Positions 55,421 through 64,000 of a DNA stretch of 64,000 bases are shown here, one piece after another. The stretch comes from Anadara kagoshimensis (Eukaryota; Mollusca; Bivalvia; Arcoida; Arcidae). The position numbers were made by a program, and so were the translations under genes. The stretch spans positions 993,152 to 1,057,151 of the forward strand of contig CM037875.1 in assembly GCA_021292105.1 (NCBI GenBank). Reading direction: 5' to 3'. The notes beneath the pieces were generated by a model, which worked only from the letters and a program-made list of their open reading frames with translations, was not told the DNA's origin and ran no database searches. How positions within the stretch are numbered: the first letter of the stretch is position 1; every line of letters begins with the position of its first letter.

Positions 55421-56729
55421 ATGAGTTGGCCATATGCATCTAGTATTCCTCATATTGAAGGCAGTCCTAAAGAATTGGAATTATTTTCGTTACCACCGGT
55501 TCAATCAGCTGTAATGAAAACACAATATATTGGCTACAGACCTGTGAGTAACATTAGTCAAAATACTCAATCGAGTTTCATATACCCGGACAGTCACCAG
55601 AATATACAGATTTACGACACAGTAGATTATACATAAAAGCCAAGATAGTAAAAGGGGATGGTACATCAACATTAGTAACAACAGAAGTGGCACCGATAAA
55701 TTTTTTACATTCAACCTTATTTGAACAGATTGATATAAGAATAAATGGTGTATTGGTTTCTAGCGCTGATGGAAATTACGCTTATAAAACATATATTCAG
55801 ACACTCCTGTCGGCGACTAAAGATAAAGTAGAATCACAGTTACAGAATGCTCTCTTTTACACTGAAACAAATGTCTTCGACACGGACCCTGTAGGAGGTT
55901 CAAATCCTGGATATACTGCACGTTTTACACGTACAAAAGGTTCCAAATCTTTTGAAATGTGTTATTATTTATTGCAAGATTTTTTACAATGCGAAAAATA
56001 TTTACTGAACGGGTGTGACCTTGACATAACATTATACCCAAACCGTCCAATATTCTGTTTAAAAATTACTGAGTCGAAACCAGACTTTCAAATCGTTGTT
56101 GAAGATATTATATTTCAAGCTCTACGCATTAATCTTAATCCTGCTGCATTAATCCGAATACAAAATAAGTTGGAAGAATCGCCGGCTCTATATAACTACA
56201 CGAACTCCGAAATCAAACTTTTAACATTAGCGCTGGTCAGAATTCTGTTACATGGGATCAATTATGGACACAAAGCTTGCCGAAGAAAATAGTCGTTGGA
56301 TTTGTCAATAGCTCAGGTTTTAATAGGGATTGGATAAGAAATCCTTTCAGATTTGAAAAACTTGGATTACGTGAATTAGCCATATTCATTAATGGTATAT
56401 CTATTCCCGGACGCCCGCTGAAGTTAAATTATACGAATGATCAATATGCTACAGCTTATGCCAATTTATTCGATGCACAAGGAAAGTGGTACAATGACTC
56501 TGGTTTGATCATATCTTTAGAGAAATTTACTGATGGATATGCATTATATTGTTTTAATTTGAAGAACCTTTTCCCTAAAGAGCAATATTTAAATCTAATA
56601 AAAACTGGAAATATTCGTCTAGAAGCAGCATTTGATACAGCTTTAACTACACCGTTCACTATAATAGCGTATGCGGAATTTGAAAAGATTTTACAAATTG
56701 ATAAAACAAGAACTGTCAGTTTTATGTAA
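55421..56729 (+). CDS. Polinton major capsid protein, interrupted by two frame changes
   Basis: Three consecutive open segments (55421-55636, about 55600-56292, about 56225-56729) together correspond to one capsid protein of about 435 aa, the usual size for Polinton double-jelly-roll capsid proteins. The start MSWPYASSIPHIEGSPKELE is typical. The middle has LHSTLFEQIDIRINGV and SSADGNYAYKTYIQTLL, and the last part has PKKIVVGFVNSSGFNRDW, NPFRFEKLGL and FINGISIPGRP. The first frame change lies at about 55590-55600, the second at a T run near 56217-56222. The protein would form the trimeric hexon-like capsomers. As it stands no full-length product can be made unless the breaks are sequencing errors. 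Confidence 0.85.
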
Positions 56730-56731
56730 AT

Positions 56732-57124
56732 ATGAACGGCTTACAAATTCACTGTGCTATCAACTGTGACTATAAATTGAAACAACTTGTTCGTGGTGTA
56801 TATGCTATAGATACATTACCTAATAGTAATGAAATCAAGAGAACACCTTTTGCAATTATATTCAATAATTTACCGATTTCATCTTCTGGACAACATTGGT
56901 TAACACTTATTGTAGATGAAAATAATATTGCGTATTTCTTTGACTCGTTTGGTAAGTCTCCAAACGAGTATGGTTCTAATATAACGTCATTCATCAAGAC
57001 ATTTTCAAATACATGTGTGTATAATAATATTAAACTTCAAAATGATAATACTTTTGTATGTGGTTATTATTGTTTATATATTTTACTTATGTATACTAGA
57101 AATATTCCAATGAAAAAAAAGTAG
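56732..57124 (+). CDS. Adenain-like cysteine protease (maturation protease)
   Basis: 130 aa as read, starting 2 bp after the capsid stop. Catalytic elements of adenovirus/Ulp1-type proteases are present in order: His in GQHWLTLI, Asp in FFDSFGKSP, Gln in KLQNDN and Cys in FVCGYYCLYIL. These enzymes cleave capsid precursors during virion maturation. The frame ends right after an A8 run (57113-57120). The next frame continues openly to about 57223 with a protein-like, Cys-containing tail, so the natural C-terminus is probably longer and cut by a single-base indel. All catalytic residues lie before the break. Confidence 0.85.
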   Translation: MNGLQIHCAINCDYKLKQLVRGVYAIDTLPNSNEIKRTPFAIIFNNLPISSSGQHWLTLIVDENNIAYFFDSFGKSPNEYGSNITSFIKTFSNTCVYNNIKLQNDNTFVCGYYCLYILLMYTRNIPMKKK

Positions 57125-57289
57125 AAATATTTACAAACGACACATTAAAAAATGATGCCTTTGTATATTCTGTAGTGAGTAGATATTTTCACCGTTGTAA
57201 TTGTAAATTCTGTTTGTATAAATAAATATTGTGTATATATTGTTTTTGTTACTGTTACTTTAACTTGAAAACTAGTAGGTGTCATGAAA

Positions 57290-57390
57290 TTGTACAGTAT
57301 GAGCAAGTAGGAGCCGTTAAATTTCCTAGTAGGAGCAAGTAGGAGCCGTTAAGTTTCCTAGTAGGAGCTAGTAGGAGTAGTTAAGATTTT
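57290..57390 (+). repeat. Three short direct repeats between protease and ATPase genes
   Basis: gtaggagcaagtaggagccg, ttaa, tttcctagtaggag recurs about three times with a period near 31-38 bp, the last copy diverged. It lies in an otherwise gene-free 200-bp gap of the Polinton. Function unknown; it could be a simple minisatellite or a regulatory iteron. Confidence 0.7.
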
Positions 57391-57448
57391 GAATCAAAAA
57401 CTGCTAGATTGTTCTTAAAGCGTTTAAGTACAACTTTTGTTAAACAAT

Positions 57449-57623
57449 ATGTTACAATGTAACCGTTGTTACAAACAGTTTATAAAAATACAATTTAATA
57501 AGACATATCAAGTATTTCCATCACAACTGTTTCAAACAGTGGAAGTGTACTTCTTGTCGATGGAAGTTTAATAGACACGACAATTTAATCTCTCACATTA
57601 GGAAAATTCACGGATATCCTCTG
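57449..57623 (+). CDS. Two-finger C2H2 zinc-finger segment in frame with the ATPase
   Basis: A start ATG at 57449 opens with MLQCNRCYKQF, the first half of a C2H2 finger. After a frame change at the cagtttataaaaatac stretch (57477-57491) the second half follows (NLIRHIKYFH). A complete second finger then reads WKCTSCRWKFNRHDNLISH and IRKIHG (C-x2-C-x12-H-x4-H). This frame runs without a stop into the ATPase start MDFTV. It may thus be an N-terminal zinc-finger extension of the packaging ATPase or a short upstream gene. C2H2 fingers could provide DNA contact during packaging; that is inference. Confidence 0.6.
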
Positions 57624-58178
57624 ATGGATTTTACAGTAAAACTTCAATCTCCGACTACGATTTTTGTGGTTTCACCCTCATCAGGGGGTAAAACATATTG
57701 GACAAGACGTTTATTAGAACATCAGAGTAAAATGTTTACACAGCCTGCAAAACAGATAATTTATTGTTATAAGGCACATCAGCGGATATTTACAGAAATG
57801 GAAAACACTATACCAAACATAACATTTGTTGAAGGAATGCCTTCAAAAGAACAAATCTTGAAATGGTCAGAAAGTGGTCAACATATGATTCTTGTTTTAG
57901 ATGACTTACTTTGTGAAATAGATAACAAAGATATGGCCGAATTATTTACTGTATTTTCACATCATAGAAATATAACATGTGTATTTTTAAGTCAAAATAT
58001 ATTTCCTAAAGGAAAATATACTAGAACTATATCATTGAATTGTCATATCATAGTTCTGTTTTCCGCACCTAGAATGAAAGTGTTAAGATTAGGTTCGCAG
58101 TGTTTTCCAGGTGATATGAAATATTTCAAAACAGCTTACGAAAGTTGCAGTAATGACGTTTTAGTTACTGTGTTTTAA
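57624..58178 (+). CDS. Packaging ATPase (A32/FtsK-HerA type), C-terminus damaged
   Basis: 184 aa as read. Walker A is SPSSGGKT and Walker B is MILVLDDLL. They are followed by FSHHRNITCVFLSQNIF and LNCHIIVLFSAPR, the sensor region typical of Polinton and NCLDV packaging ATPases. After SNDVLVTVF the frame stops at 58176, but the alternative frame continues with matching C-terminal sequence to about 58258. That continuation is interrupted by an in-frame TAA at 58235-58237 where a GAA codon would be expected. There is therefore a frame change near the gttttaa at 58170 and a separate nonsense change. The enzyme drives genome packaging into capsids. Confidence 0.85.
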   Translation: MDFTVKLQSPTTIFVVSPSSGGKTYWTRRLLEHQSKMFTQPAKQIIYCYKAHQRIFTEMENTIPNITFVEGMPSKEQILKWSESGQHMILVLDDLLCEIDNKDMAELFTVFSHHRNITCVFLSQNIFPKGKYTRTISLNCHIIVLFSAPRMKVLRLGSQCFPGDMKYFKTAYESCSNDVLVTVF

Positions 58179-58340
58179 ATCTGTCACCATTTTGTGAAAA
58201 AGGTTTCAGAGTCTCTACAAAGATTTTCCCAGGTTAAATCACAGAAGTTTATTTACCAAATTAAAGATTTTTTTAAAATACAACAGCTATAAATTTTATG
58301 TATAGATGGTGAAACAAAAGAGAAATATTTTATTTTCAGT

Positions 58341-58653
58341 ATGACTTCCAGACTAGAAAGATACAAAGCGTATCTATCATTACTTTATCAACATCAAAAA
58401 GTCAACGGATAGCTATTATTAAGACTTCTTCGGAACAACAGTTAAATAGTATATTTGAAGTAATTTATAACATTATATATGAACATTTTCTAGTGAATAA
58501 GAACATTATTGAGAAACTCAGGCGTTACAAAAAACTTTTACTCACTTTAGTGACTAAAACTTGACATACGAGAAGAAACGCCGTCTCTTGTTAAAACACA
58601 TTGAAGTGTTAGACCTATTATTAAAGCCTGTCAAACCCATGCTGTGGAAGTAA
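58341..58653 (+). pseudogene. Small conserved Polinton protein (KKRRLL-type), frame-disrupted
   Basis: The ATG at 58341 follows a splice-acceptor-like tattttcag. The first frame reads TSRLERYKAYLSLLYQHQK. Other frames then carry a helical middle (EKLRRYKKLLLTLV) and a C-terminal KKRRLLLKH followed by LLLKPV, ending at 58653. This order (RLxxYKxYLxxL, helix, KKRxLL, LLxP) is that of a small protein found beside the ATPase in many animal Polintons, of unproven function and probably virion-associated. At least two frame changes separate the parts. Confidence 0.55.
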
Positions 58654-58666
58654 ATTATAAAGGAAA

Positions 58667-59280
58667 ATGTCTTTAGCACACGTAGTGTTATCTAAAGAGA
58701 AATATGAAAAACTACTAAGAGAGATGAGTGATCTTAAAGCGCAATTTGCTAATAAAATACCTGATAAAGTTACAAACACTGTAATACAGAATATGAATAA
58801 ACCAAAAGAAACTGAACATAAGGATGATAATGATGAAAAAACCAATAATGAAAATGTGACGACGGAAGGAAAATATATTCTAATAGTGGATTGTGCGATA
58901 ACACCACATTAAACAAAGAAGAACTAAACGAAAAAGGAAAAGAATTACTTGACATTTTGAACAGAAATCGTAATAAACAATATAACTGGAATGATAAAGG
59001 TGAATTAATAGTGAATGGTTCTGTCATTTCTTATTCTTGTATCAACGATTTAATTAATGATGCGGTTTGTAAAGAAAGCGAAAGTGTACCACCTAAAGGG
59101 ATAACAATGTTTTATTATGCCCTTAGGGATATACATATCCCTACAAAATTAATATGTAATCCTGAACGTCAAAATAAAAAGATATACAACAATCGCAACA
59201 AATACTTTAAACATGCAAATTTACTAATTACATATGGTTTTCTGAAAGATATTACAACACCAATTTTTTCTAAACAATAA
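58667..59280 (+). CDS. Conserved Polinton protein with W-x-x-x-GEL motif, one frame change
   Basis: The first part (58667-58912) starts MSLAHVVLSKEKYEKLLREM, a coiled-coil-like N-terminus, then an acidic Asn/Lys/Glu-rich linker. The second part (about 58891-59280) continues in another frame with ELLDILNRNRNKQYNWNDKG, GELIVNGSVI, INDLINDAV, PKGITMFYYAL and IHIPTKLICN. This set is shared by a protein family widespread in Polintons and also seen in unannotated invertebrate genes; its function is unknown. The frame changes between about 58880 and 58900. Combined length is close to 200 aa, normal for the family. Confidence 0.65.
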
Positions 59281-59362
59281 TATAAAAAATCTCAATATCC
59301 ATATGGTATAGTGAAATAATTAGCACATATAACTCTTTTGTTAAACACAAATTTTAAATGTT

Positions 59363-61885
59363 TTACTTCCCTTTTGTTATAAATTTGCATTTTCTTTTTA
59401 TCTCTTGTAATCTTGCGTTCATTTCAGTAACAATTTGTGCTATATGATTGTCATTACAGAAGGAATTGACAAGATATGATAAACTGTTGAAGTTTATCAA
59501 TTGTTCATTTTTATAATTTAACGTAAAACCTTTACATTTGATTACTTCTGTACCAAGAGAAGTGACATATGCATATGACTTTGGACCGGGAAAAATACCC
59601 GACATAATTACTTCATTGGGTTTAAGTTCGTTTTTCAACATACCTAAATCTTCGCCTGTTTTAGGATGATAGGAATTTGGTTTTTTTACCCATACATGTA
59701 TCACGCTATCCGTGTCACAATATAAACAATTACGACCTAACGCTTCTAATTCACCATATAATTTTAATCTGGCATGTGCCGTTGTAAAAGCAGCGAGATA
59801 GATGTTCGTAGAACCTAAATCATCAATAAATTCTTTTTTCTCTTCATAATGTAACATCACATAATCATCAGAGACCATATTGAAATCTTTTGCTATAAGT
59901 GTTTTGTTGGTTAAAATTTCAAAAAATTTGGCCGGGGATTCAGTAATAATTGTTTTGGTCAAATTTAAACGTTGACCAAATTTTCCCCATAAACTATTTA
60001 AGCACATTTTAGCTAAAGCTCTTAAACCAGGATTTTTCTTAATTTAGTAAGATCTAACTTTATTCCTACATTACGCTCATACTCTTCAATATAGTTTAGT
60101 TTTTCTTCTTTGCTATAAATACCCTCAGGAAATCCAGTGGCTTCTGCTTTGATTTTTATAAAGGTATTAATATATTCGGAAAATAATCCTCCCATACCTG
60201 TTTCTTATTATATTGAGTTGTTTTGGGGAAATGATAAATTTCGTGAATTTGTGTTATGGTATAACCTTTTTCTAGTGCTTTAAAAATTTCCATAGTAGTC
60301 CAAGTACCTGTTAGACTTCTTTGCTCATCTGTGTGTTCACAAGATTCTTTTTGCTCACAAGTAGCACATTTATAACATAAAGGAAATAGTAATTTACCGT
60401 TGATTTCATAGGTAAGACTGGAAATATAATTTCCTTGGAGGTAAAATTGTTACAAGAACAAAACCTATGTATTCCTGAATATCTTTAAAATCTTTTAATA
60501 TAATTTCGGGTACACATGAAACGGGATATTTACCATAACGACAGATACTTGGATATAGACTTACAAAATCACTATATGAGCATATATACAATTATGAGCT
60601 ACAGCTGTATAACCTTTGTTTTCTTTACAGAATAACCATTCACAAAAATCATTTAAACAATTGTGTCCATTAGAAATAACTTGACGTGTATGTAGAGAAC
60701 ATTCGTTATTAATATCAAAATTTTCACATTCAGTACATATTTTTGTGCAACAGCCAAATTAACTTCATGAGTACCCGATTCTTGTACAGTATCAAAATTA
60801 AAAAATATATATTTATCTGAATGTTTAGGTAGATCAGCTTTCTTCAAAAAACAATGTGGTTTCCAGTAGAATAAGTACAACAATAAAAACAATATACTTC
60901 ATTACATACGTGTTTGGACAAATCTCTCTTTGAACAATTAATCACTTTTTTACATAAAGCAGATAATTTAAATCGTTCACAAATACTTTTAGACCATTAC
61001 TTGTGTACTCTGTCGTAAGATTTTACTCTATGTAACATATAACAATCATTATTTCTTATAGCCCTTTTACAGTCACCACATTCAACAAAAACATTATCTA
61101 CACATTCACTTTTAGATCTATGACATACTTTACAAGTCAATTCACACCTATGACTAAATTTGTTTTGATAAGGTGTATCACACTCATAACAGTAATATGA
61201 TCTTGAATAAAAAATATTAAGTTTACTAGGTACTATTAAATGGTAATGATTATCTATTAAATATAAATACATCTTTTTCTGTTTAATCTCACCTTTGTAA
61301 ACAATTCTGTTAAAGTTATGGCACTGACAATTTTAATCTGTATATTTAAATGATTTTCAAAAAGAGGAATGTCATTTAAATTGACAGGCCTATCTGCGTG
61401 AAACCCTACATTGTGTAACAACTCGGTTGCCTTTTGGGTTTGATATCTTTGTTTCTCTCTTATTTTTTTTTTGTGATTTTTTATTTTCAAATAGATATGC
61501 CATGCCAACAACTACACTACGTGCAAAACATAAATGACCCGCATCTCTGCTTATTTAAATAATACTTCTTTTATTTTTCACATCGTACCAGGGACCAACT
61601 TTATGTTTCACTTTTTCCGATAACCCAGAACCCTTTGGCAAATCAATAGTTGCTATATGAATGTGAAATGTTTTATCAAAAACTAACATTTTTTTGCTTT
61701 GTATAACCTTCTCAATTTCTAGTAATATTTTATCTGCGGTCATTAACCGTATCGGTTGTAATGTTATGTGTATTGGAGTTTGTAAACCCTCTTGATTAAT
61801 AAATACTCTAATTAAATCTTCGTTGGGATCTAAACCTTTGGTAGCATGGTCTAAACATATATCGAAAATATTATAATGTGATCAT
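59363..61885 (-). pseudogene. Protein-primed DNA polymerase B, in several frame-shifted pieces
   Basis: On the minus strand consecutive open segments follow each other in the order of one polymerase. First comes an N-terminal module (61880-61640; HITLQPIRLMTADKILLE, EIEKVIQSKK). Then follow HLCFARSVVVGMAYL and a Cys-rich region (YYCYECDTPY, CKVCHRSKSECV, CGDCKRA; 61215-61060), motif A SDFVSLYPSI near 60575, the conserved LNSLWGKFGQ near 59990 and motif C LYCDTDSV near 59735. The gene ends at 59363. These motifs are those of the pPolB of Polintons, which replicates the linear element from a terminal protein. Frame changes occur at roughly 61540, 61265, 61000, 60900-60650, 60410 and 60010. No single frame spans the polymerase, so it is inactive unless these are sequencing errors. 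Confidence 0.85.
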
Positions 61886-62404
61886 GTGTTCCGACCATTT
61901 TTTGTTTAGTAAACTATCTTTTAATTTAATTTCATATATAATTTCTTCAACATTAAATTTTTTTCGCAAAATACGTTTCTTCTCTGTTAAAATAAAATTT
62001 TGGTTATCAAGAGTCATATCAGGAATATTTCTTTCCATTTCCTCATCCAGAGATATATTGTCGTCATCATTGTTTTCATTTTGGCTTTGCTTGTCAGAAT
62101 TATCATCACTATCTAATTCTGAACTTTCATCGTTATCAGATGGCGAAGATAAGTCAGTTTCGCTTCTTTGTGAAAGCCTTATAGTTATTTCAAATGTATC
62201 ATTAAATGTAACATCTGATGTGCCTACAAGAGCCTTTTTCAACTGTTCAATAACATAACTAGGTTTAAGCTCTTTAAGTTTTCTAAATTTTAAAAATAAT
62301 GGTTTCTTTAAACCTATCTGAGTTATTGTTAGTTGAATGACATCTTCATCAGGATCAGAATTAGCAGATACATTTATTAATACATTTTCAATTACACGTT
62401 TCAA
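61871..62404 (-). CDS. N-terminal-module paralogue upstream of PolB, with acidic linker
   Basis: 177 aa as read (first ATG 62404). The first 75 residues (DPDEDVIQLTITQIGLKKPL, FLKFRKLKELKPSYVIEQL, FNDTFEITIRL) resemble the module at the start of the polymerase (DPNEDLIRVFINQEGL and onwards). Both are preceded by SHY in the extended frame. A long acidic Asp/Glu/Ser/Asn stretch follows, then a basic helical tail. The minus frame is open upstream of the ATG to about 62455. This could be a separate regulatory protein or the front half of one large polymerase polypeptide. Confidence 0.6.
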   Translation of the reverse strand: MKRVIENVLINVSANSDPDEDVIQLTITQIGLKKPLFLKFRKLKELKPSYVIEQLKKALVGTSDVTFNDTFEITIRLSQRSETDLSSPSDNDESSELDSDDNSDKQSQNENNDDDNISLDEEMERNIPDMTLDNQNFILTEKKRILRKKFNVEEIIYEIKLKDSLLNKKWSEHMITL

Positions 62405-62457
62405 AACGTGATAATGTGATGTTATTTTTTTAACTAACCATATATCAGTTAATTTAA

Positions 62458-63223
62458 CTATAAAAGTAACAAAAATGCATTTAATTTTGGGCTGAAGACC
62501 TTATCTTTTAAATCTAAAACATATTCGTTCTCTAAATTGTAATCGTTTTTTAATGCTATGTTTTCTTTTTTCTTTGGATTTCTGGTGGTGTTGGGTGTGT
62601 TCTCATCGATTGTCTTGAGGGGATTTCTGGGATTTCTTGTGGTGTTGACAGTTTTCTCTTCAGATTTCTTTGGGGGTTTTCTTGGATTTCTTGTGGTTTT
62701 GACAGTATTCTCCTCCGATTTCTTTGGGGGTTTTCTTGGATTTCTTGTGGATTTGACAGTATTCTCTTCCGATTTCTTGGAGGGTTTTCTTGGATTTCTT
62801 GTGGTTTTGACACTATTCTCTTCCGATTTCTTGGAGGGTTTTCTTAGGTTTTTTCTCTTCTCATTCTTGACTTGAGAGAGTTTTCGTTTCTTTACAAGTT
62901 TAACCTTGCCGCCGGTCTGAAACTCGTCTTCACTATCATAGTCGTTGGGTAGGATATTCACAAACTGTCCAGATCTTTTTCTTGTTGGATTCATATTCTG
63001 ATAAAAGATTTAAAGAGATATTAACCATAAACCCCTAGATATTTAAAATATTTAAGGATAAAACAAAATTTAATTAAATTATATAAATTACCTTTGAGGA
63101 GGCATAGTCCGGACTTCCATTAATTTCTTGACTCGCAAAATTGAGATTAATGGAACCATTTTGACTAAAATCCAAAAGGTTGGTTAATTCTTGACTATCC
63201 AATACCATATTTTGTGTATCCAT
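62458..63223 (-). CDS. Spliced Lys/Pro-repeat protein (or polymerase N-terminus), two exons
   Basis: Exon 1 is 63223-63092 (44 codons, MDTQNMVLDSQELTNLLDF...). A donor aag|gtaatt follows. Exon 2 begins at 62997 after cttttatcag in phase 0, giving 223 aa. After an Asp/Glu-containing head the protein has about six 20-aa repeats of the form RKPSKKSEENTVKTTRNP, encoded by 60-bp tandem repeats at 62575-62875. The repeats are histone-H1-like and likely bind DNA. The stop at 62458 follows a T run, and the next frame is open into the module protein downstream. It may therefore be the N-terminal region of the polymerase polypeptide. An acceptor tttttaatcatttacag ends at 63241, indicating a further upstream leader exon. 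Confidence 0.6.
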
Positions 63224-63389
63224 CACTTGGGATTCAATATCTGTAAATGATTAAAAAGATATATCACAAAACATAAGATTAGACACACACGTTGAATATA
63301 TTACATATATAAGGTTAGATTGACAAGTCAGATTCAGTTACAAGAATATTCAGAATTTAGTTGTTTTACAAAAATTGAATGCTAGAGAA

Positions 63390-64000
63390 ATGTATGGTTT
63401 AATTGTTTTCACGTTTTTTTCCCGTAATATTATGTGATTTTCATTGCATAGGTATTAATAATGCTTGTGAAGACATAAATCTACAAATAAGCTTTTTATC
63501 ATGTAACAAAAGATTTTATAATTGTTTAAAGGGGAATGGAAATATGTATAAAAATGTAGATACTTTCTATACAAAAATGCCTCTTACATATGTCCGTCTA
63601 ACTCTAACAGAGTTTCTAAACTTAAAAAATGTTATTGGAAAAGGATTGAAATGTCAGAATTGGGTTCAATTCCCAAATATTGTAGTTAATAAGGAACAAT
63701 GTTTCACGTCTTCATCCATTTCTACGTTCACTACAAAAATGAATACTGATAGAGGAGAACAAACCAATTATTCTACAACAAAAACAACAACTACTAAATA
63801 TGCTACTACTACAATTTTGTCTACTACGAACATTCAAACAGTTAGTGATACTCTAAAAGTCAATAGAAAAGAAAAACACATTCAACAAGTAATACAATGT
63901 TGTCTACGGAGGGGAAAACAATTAGTTACATTTGGTCCGAAACAACAACGGATGCAACTACTACATCAGGCAATCTAACATTAAGTAAGGATGATAATTT
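63390..64000 (+). CDS. Thr-rich putative secreted or surface protein, continues past window
   Basis: An ATG at 63390 opens a short hydrophobic stretch. At the T7/C3 run (63414-63423) the frame changes to one that runs to 63978. This carries a Cys-containing domain of about 75 residues (NACEDINLQISFLSCNKRFY, KGLKCQNWVQF, EQCFTSSS), then a Thr/Ser-rich mucin-like stretch (NYSTTKTTTTKYATTTIL). Near 63915 a third frame again offers Thr-rich sequence up to the window end. Hydrophobic start, Cys domain and Thr-rich stalk suggest an O-glycosylated exported protein, possibly a particle surface protein. No family is recognised and the role is inferred from composition. Confidence 0.45.

Larger units (their letters stand above)
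51421..64000. mobile_element. Polinton/Maverick element, left part (right end outside window)
   Basis: The segment encodes the diagnostic set: retroviral-type integrase, double-jelly-roll-type major capsid protein, adenain-like protease, A32/FtsK-type packaging ATPase and protein-primed DNA polymerase B. Accessory proteins accompany them. Structural and integration genes run on the plus strand and the polymerase on the minus strand. Several genes contain frame changes. The exact left boundary and target duplication could not be determined. Confidence 0.92.

Noticed and set aside
26338..62875. Common origin of the Lys-rich repeats in the Helitron Rep and in the Polinton protein
   Set aside because: Unit lengths (63 versus 60 bp) and sequences differ. 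Similar composition is better explained by independent expansion of basic linkers.

Overview
The window reads as AT-rich nuclear DNA from a lophotrochozoan animal, most likely a marine bivalve. The grounds are spliced genes with GT-AG introns, a RING-less B-box/coiled-coil/propeller TRIM-like gene of the kind expanded in bivalves, and several families of mollusc-type interspersed repeats with a 5' hairpin, a GTCC/GTGC microsatellite, a tandemly repeated core and a 3' hairpin followed by CTTGTT. I see no rRNA, no intact tRNA gene, no CRISPR array and no bacterial-type operon. Two runs of N (1-396 and exactly 1000 N at 45805-46804) mark assembly gaps.

Layout. 397-12308 is a satellite of about 119 copies of a 100-bp unit. 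It abuts a truncated duplicate (12496-12790) of the 3' part of the TRIM-like gene at 12903-14594 (minus strand). 15-24 kb is repeat-rich non-coding DNA: a 2-kb tandem-core element, CT microsatellites, a nested pair of related elements and a SINE. 24.8-32.5 kb holds a nearly complete autonomous Helitron of the Helentron type: an N-terminal papain-like deubiquitinase-like domain, 21-aa Lys/Arg repeats, zinc finger, HUH Rep, PIF1-type helicase and a C-terminal AP-endonuclease-like domain. It is broken only by one frame change at an A9 run. 35.3-38.5 kb is a two-exon gene for an RPA-like OB-fold protein whose intron contains a 1.1-kb fold-back DNA transposon. 38.5-51.2 kb is non-coding and full of short elements.

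From about 51.4 kb to the end of the window lies a Polinton/Maverick (virus-like) element, cut by the window edge. In order it has a promoter with a tiny leader intron, a BIR-domain (IAP-type) protein, a PC4-like small protein, two unidentified ORFs, a retroviral-type integrase with chromodomain, a small structural-type protein, a basic protein, the major capsid protein, an adenain-like protease, a two-finger C2H2 segment leading into the packaging ATPase, a small KKRRLL-type protein and a conserved hypothetical protein. On the minus strand follow the protein-primed DNA polymerase B and a Lys/Pro-repeat protein that may be its N-terminus. Last, on the plus strand, is a Thr-rich, possibly secreted or surface protein.

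The Polinton genes form a complete replication, packaging and integration set plus what look like host-interaction genes (BIR, mucin-like). Many are interrupted by frame changes, several at homopolymer runs. The same kind of single-base indel occurs through the satellite and in the Helitron, so part of the apparent decay may be uncorrected long-read error. At least one nonsense change, in the ATPase, does not fit that explanation.
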